Origin: 39-52-133 sp035531075
GTDB lineage: Bacteria > Pseudomonadota > Gammaproteobacteria > Burkholderiales > Gallionellaceae
NCBI GenBank assembly: GCA_035531075.1
Contig: DATKTO010000019.1
Location: 124,001-188,000, forward strand
DNA: 64,000 nt
Direction: 5' to 3'
Part shown: piece by piece, positions 61,304 through 64,000 of the stretch
Layout: each line of letters starts with the position of its first letter
Position numbering within the stretch: the stretch's first letter is position 1
Program-made: the position numbers and the translations under genes
The notes under the pieces: model-generated
Database searches by the model: none
What the model saw: the letters and a program-made list of their open reading frames with translations, nothing else
Told to the model about the DNA's origin: nothing

Positions 61304-63421
61304 TTGCTGGATGTTTTTGATGCGCGAGATACGAATTACTTCAGGAATCAGCCGCAGGTTGCGCATCACATTGGCCAGGTGCAGGCGATTATTGACCTGC
61401 AGGGTAAAGTACAGCGCAGTGTAGTCGCCTTCGTTGCTGAAGTGCACATTTTCAATGTTGGACTCCGCATCCGCTATTGCGGTCGCGACCTTGGCCAGCA
61501 CGCCGCGCTGATTGGCGACAATCAGCTTGATGCTGACATCGAACAGCTTGTTGATATTTTTGTCCCAGGCGACGTCCAGCCAATCGTCTGAAGCGCTGCG
61601 CCCCTTGCGAAGTATGTGACAGTCGTGGGTATGCACCACCAGTCCCTGGCCGCTTTTGATCACGCCGATGATGGGGTCGCCGGGTATCGGCATGCAGCAT
61701 TTTCCAAACTGCACCGCCATACCTTCGGTGCCGAGTATGGTGATCACGCTGCTGGAAGCGGTTTCATGTGCCGCGGCATCTTCGGCTACGCGCGCAAGTT
61801 TGCGTGCAATCACGGTGTTGAGACTGCGCCCCAGCCCGATATCGGCGTAAACTTCCTGTCTGGATTTGGCGCCCGACTCCTTGAGCAACTTATCCCAGCA
61901 GCTTTCCGGGATGTCCGCAGCCTTGAATCCCAGGGAATTGAGCGCCTGATTCAGCAGGCGTTCGCCGAGCGCGGCAGATTCGTCAAGGTGCATGGTCTTG
62001 AGGGTGTGGCGGATCTGACCGCGCGCTTTGCTGGTCACCACGAATCCCAGCCAAGCAGGATTGGGGTGGGCATGCGGTGCGGTGATGATTTCCACGCGGT
62101 CGCCATTTTTCAGTTCGGTGCGTAACGGAACCAGTTCAAAATTTACCTTGGTGGCCACGCAGCGGTTGCCGATATCGGTATGCACGCTGTAGGCGAAATC
62201 AACCGCGGTGGCCCCGCGCGGCAGTGCCAGAATCTTGCCTTGCGGTGTGAAGACATAGACCTCGTCCGGAAACAGATCCACCTTCAGGTGCTCCAGAAAC
62301 TCAACCGAATCGCCGCTCTGGTTCAGGCTTTCCAGCAGGCTTTGCAGCCATTGGTGGGTTTTAACGTGCAGGTCGTTAATGGGCGCTTCAGCCGTTTTAT
62401 ACAGCCAATGCGAGGCGACGCCGGCATCCGCAATGCGTCCCATTTCAAAGGTGCGTATCTGAACTTCTATCGGTGTGCCGAAGGGGCCGAACAGAGTGGT
62501 GTGCAGGGACTGGTAGCCGTTGGCCTTGGGGATGGCGATGTAATCCTTGAATTTTCCGGGTATGGGTTTGTACAGTCCGTGCAGCAGGCCGAGCGCGACA
62601 TAACAGGCATTGACATCGTCCACCAACACGCGAAATCCATAAATATCAAGCACCTGTGAAAACGCCAAGGATTTTGCCTGCATCTTTTGATAGATGCCAT
62701 ACAGATGCTTTTCGCGGCCCTTGACTTCTGCATGGATATTACTTTCGAGCAGGCGCTGCCGTATGGCCTCCTGAATTTTTCCCACAACCTCGCGGCGGTT
62801 GCCACGTGCCACCTTGAGGGCCTTGGCAAGCACGCCGTAGCGGTTGGGGTGCAAAAACTTGAAGCTTAAATCCTGCAATTCATGAAATATTTCGTTCAGC
62901 CCCAGGCGGTTGGCAATGGGCGCATAAATTTCCATGGTTTCCCTGGCGATGCGGGCGCTTTTGTCGCGCGACATCGATTCAAGCGTGCGCATATTATGCA
63001 GGCGATCCGCAAGCTTGATCAGGATCACGCGCACATCGCGTGCCATTGCCATCAGCATTTTGCGGAAATTTTCGGCTTGGGCATCCGCCAGTGTTTCGAA
63101 TTGCAGCTTGTCGAGTTTGCTTAAACCCTCAACAATGTCGGCTACCGGTTTGCCAAACTGGGCCGCAATTATCTCGGCGGTTATCTCGGTATCTTCGACG
63201 ACGTCATGCAGCAGGGCGGCGATAATGGCCTGGGTATCCAGGTGCTGCGAGGTGAGAATACGTGCAACTGCAATAGGGTGGGTGACATAAGCTTCGCCGG
63301 ATTGGCGCAGTTGCCCGTGATGGGCGTTTTTGCTGAGCTCGATAGCCCGCTGGATGTTTTCTACATCCTCGGGTTTCAGGTAGGCTGAAACTTCCTGTAG
63401 GAGTGCGTCAGCTTCAGACAT
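61280..63421 (-). CDS. spoT: Bifunctional (p)ppGpp synthetase/hydrolase SpoT
   Basis: 713 residues. N-terminal HD hydrolase domain (AALLHDVVEDTEIT, about 70), synthetase domain (about 235-345: DIYGFRVLVDDVNACYVALG, PKANGYQSLHTTLFGP), TGS domain (about 385-450: VYVFTPQGKILALPRG), helical and C-terminal ACT domains. The intact HDxxED motif predicts hydrolase activity. It follows rpoZ on the same strand, in the classic gmk-rpoZ-spoT order. Confidence 0.96.
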   Translation of the reverse strand: MSEADALLQEVSAYLKPEDVENIQRAIELSKNAHHGQLRQSGEAYVTHPIAVARILTSQHLDTQAIIAALLHDVVEDTEITAEIIAAQFGKPVADIVEGLSKLDKLQFETLADAQAENFRKMLMAMARDVRVILIKLADRLHNMRTLESMSRDKSARIARETMEIYAPIANRLGLNEIFHELQDLSFKFLHPNRYGVLAKALKVARGNRREVVGKIQEAIRQRLLESNIHAEVKGREKHLYGIYQKMQAKSLAFSQVLDIYGFRVLVDDVNACYVALGLLHGLYKPIPGKFKDYIAIPKANGYQSLHTTLFGPFGTPIEVQIRTFEMGRIADAGVASHWLYKTAEAPINDLHVKTHQWLQSLLESLNQSGDSVEFLEHLKVDLFPDEVYVFTPQGKILALPRGATAVDFAYSVHTDIGNRCVATKVNFELVPLRTELKNGDRVEIITAPHAHPNPAWLGFVVTSKARGQIRHTLKTMHLDESAALGERLLNQALNSLGFKAADIPESCWDKLLKESGAKSRQEVYADIGLGRSLNTVIARKLARVAEDAAAHETASSSVITILGTEGMAVQFGKCCMPIPGDPIIGVIKSGQGLVVHTHDCHILRKGRSASDDWLDVAWDKNINKLFDVSIKLIVANQRGVLAKVATAIADAESNIENVHFSNEGDYTALYFTLQVNNRLHLANVMRNLRLIPEVIRISRIKNIQQSGQVKQQ

Positions 63422-63437
63422 GTGTTGCAGAGTGACA

Positions 63438-63644
63438 TTAAGCCATGCCGCGATTCAGGATTTCCAGCCCGACCTTGCCTTCGCTGATTTCGCGCAGGGC
63501 GATAACCGTGGGCTTGTCATTGCTTTCCGACACCATGTGGTTTGCGCCATTGGCAAGCTGACGTGCCCGGTAAGCCGCTGCCAGCGTAAGTTCGAAGCGG
63601 TTTGGGATGTGTTTCATGCAATCTTCAACGGTAATACGTGCCAT
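63438..63644 (-). CDS. rpoZ: RNA polymerase omega subunit
   Basis: 68 residues, MARITVEDCMKHIPNRFELTLAAAYRARQL, KPTVIALREISEGKVG. Small subunit that helps assemble RNA polymerase and binds ppGpp in some bacteria. It lies 2 bp from gmk and 16 bp from spoT. Confidence 0.97.
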   Translation of the reverse strand: MARITVEDCMKHIPNRFELTLAAAYRARQLANGANHMVSESNDKPTVIALREISEGKVGLEILNRGMA

Positions 63645-63646
63645 GA

Positions 63647-64000
63647 TTATTTCTCCTGCTTTTGTAGTTGATTGATTAAATTTGCCTGGCGTGCGAGTTG
63701 TCGCTCCCGACGCAGCCCGGTGGCAATGACGATGGCATTGAGCTGTTGCAGCGCCTCGTCCAGAATGTCGTTAATAATAACATAGTCGAACTCGGCAACG
63801 TGGGCGATGTCTTCCTGGGCAGCTTGCAGACGTTTCGCGATGACCTCGGCACTGTCCTGCTTGCGCCCTGTCAGGCGCGTCTCCAGGGCCTGCAGGGAAG
63901 GGGGCAGAATGAAGATGGAGATGCAGCCCGGGAACTTGTTTCGCACCTGCGCGGCACCCTGCCAGTCGATTTCCAGCAGGATATCGCGGCCATCGTGCAT
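63647..64000 (-). CDS. gmk: Guanylate kinase, C-terminal part (cut by window edge)
   Basis: 118 codons with the stop visible; the N-terminal half with the P-loop is outside the window. Seen: DILLEIDWQGAAQVRNKFPGCISIFILPPSLQALETRL, a RKQDSAEVIAKRLQAA lid region and FDYVIINDILDEALQQL. It converts GMP to GDP. The context gmk-rpoZ-spoT supports it. Confidence 0.95.
   Translation of the reverse strand: MHDGRDILLEIDWQGAAQVRNKFPGCISIFILPPSLQALETRLTGRKQDSAEVIAKRLQAAQEDIAHVAEFDYVIINDILDEALQQLNAIVIATGLRRERQLARQANLINQLQKQEK

Overview
The window looks like chromosomal DNA of a betaproteobacterium. A member of the Nitrosomonadales, Gallionella/Sideroxydans-like, is my best guess. That is inference from gene content (hemA-prfA-prmC-grxD, algZR beside argH, a betaproteobacterial-type HslV-like proteasome homologue, PP0621-pilSR, an AlaLys-rich histone-like protein) and not from a sequence search. 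Most genes are housekeeping genes in compact operons, often with ATGA stop/start overlaps.

Layout. 1-850: end of a probable DUF692 gene and a DUF2063 (HvfC/BufC) gene. 958-3090: groESL with a sigma-32-like promoter and a CIRCE operator. 3206-3281: tRNA-Phe. 3234-10757: a 7.5-kb element inserted in the 3' half of that tRNA gene, bounded by 49-bp direct repeats. It carries a tyrosine integrase, a DUF4224 protein, a DUF3653/VC1465-like regulator, a HUH rolling-circle Rep, small proteins, two HTH regulators, a hairpin-rich non-coding stretch and a Panacea (DUF4065) toxin-antitoxin pair. I recognise no virion genes. 10982-17314: CHASE2 adenylate/guanylate cyclase, a 1258-aa exported NHL/FnIII/transglutaminase-like/TPR protein and a small exported protein. 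17449-21134: hemA, prfA, prmC, grxD. 21314-25636: argH, algZR, an unknown gene and a DUF695-like gene.

25838-40134: full-length dnaE, then about 10.3 kb of accessory DNA (two broken genes, a hybrid histidine kinase, a LuxR-type response regulator, three large lipoproteins), then a second, diverged copy of the last 160 codons of dnaE. This is what a recombination event at dnaE with related incoming DNA would leave. 40140-40355: strong inverted repeats. 40373-44341: metG, mrp/apbC, dcd. 44465-48877: type II secretion genes gspI-J-K-L-M-N as one overlapping operon; the rest of the secretion genes are not here. 49017-52803: PP0621-family protein, pilS, pilR, ampD. 53029-57383: NrdR-type boxes, nrdA and nrdB (class Ia ribonucleotide reductase). 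57643-64000: histone H1-like protein, HslV-like proteasome homologue, pabB, pirin, and spoT-rpoZ-gmk (gmk is cut by the window edge).

The parts most worth a second look are the tRNA-Phe element (candidate phage satellite or integrative rolling-circle element), the island between the two dnaE 3' ends, and the CHASE2-cyclase/NHL-transglutaminase gene set. Family assignments rest on motifs read by eye and remembered families; no database search was run.
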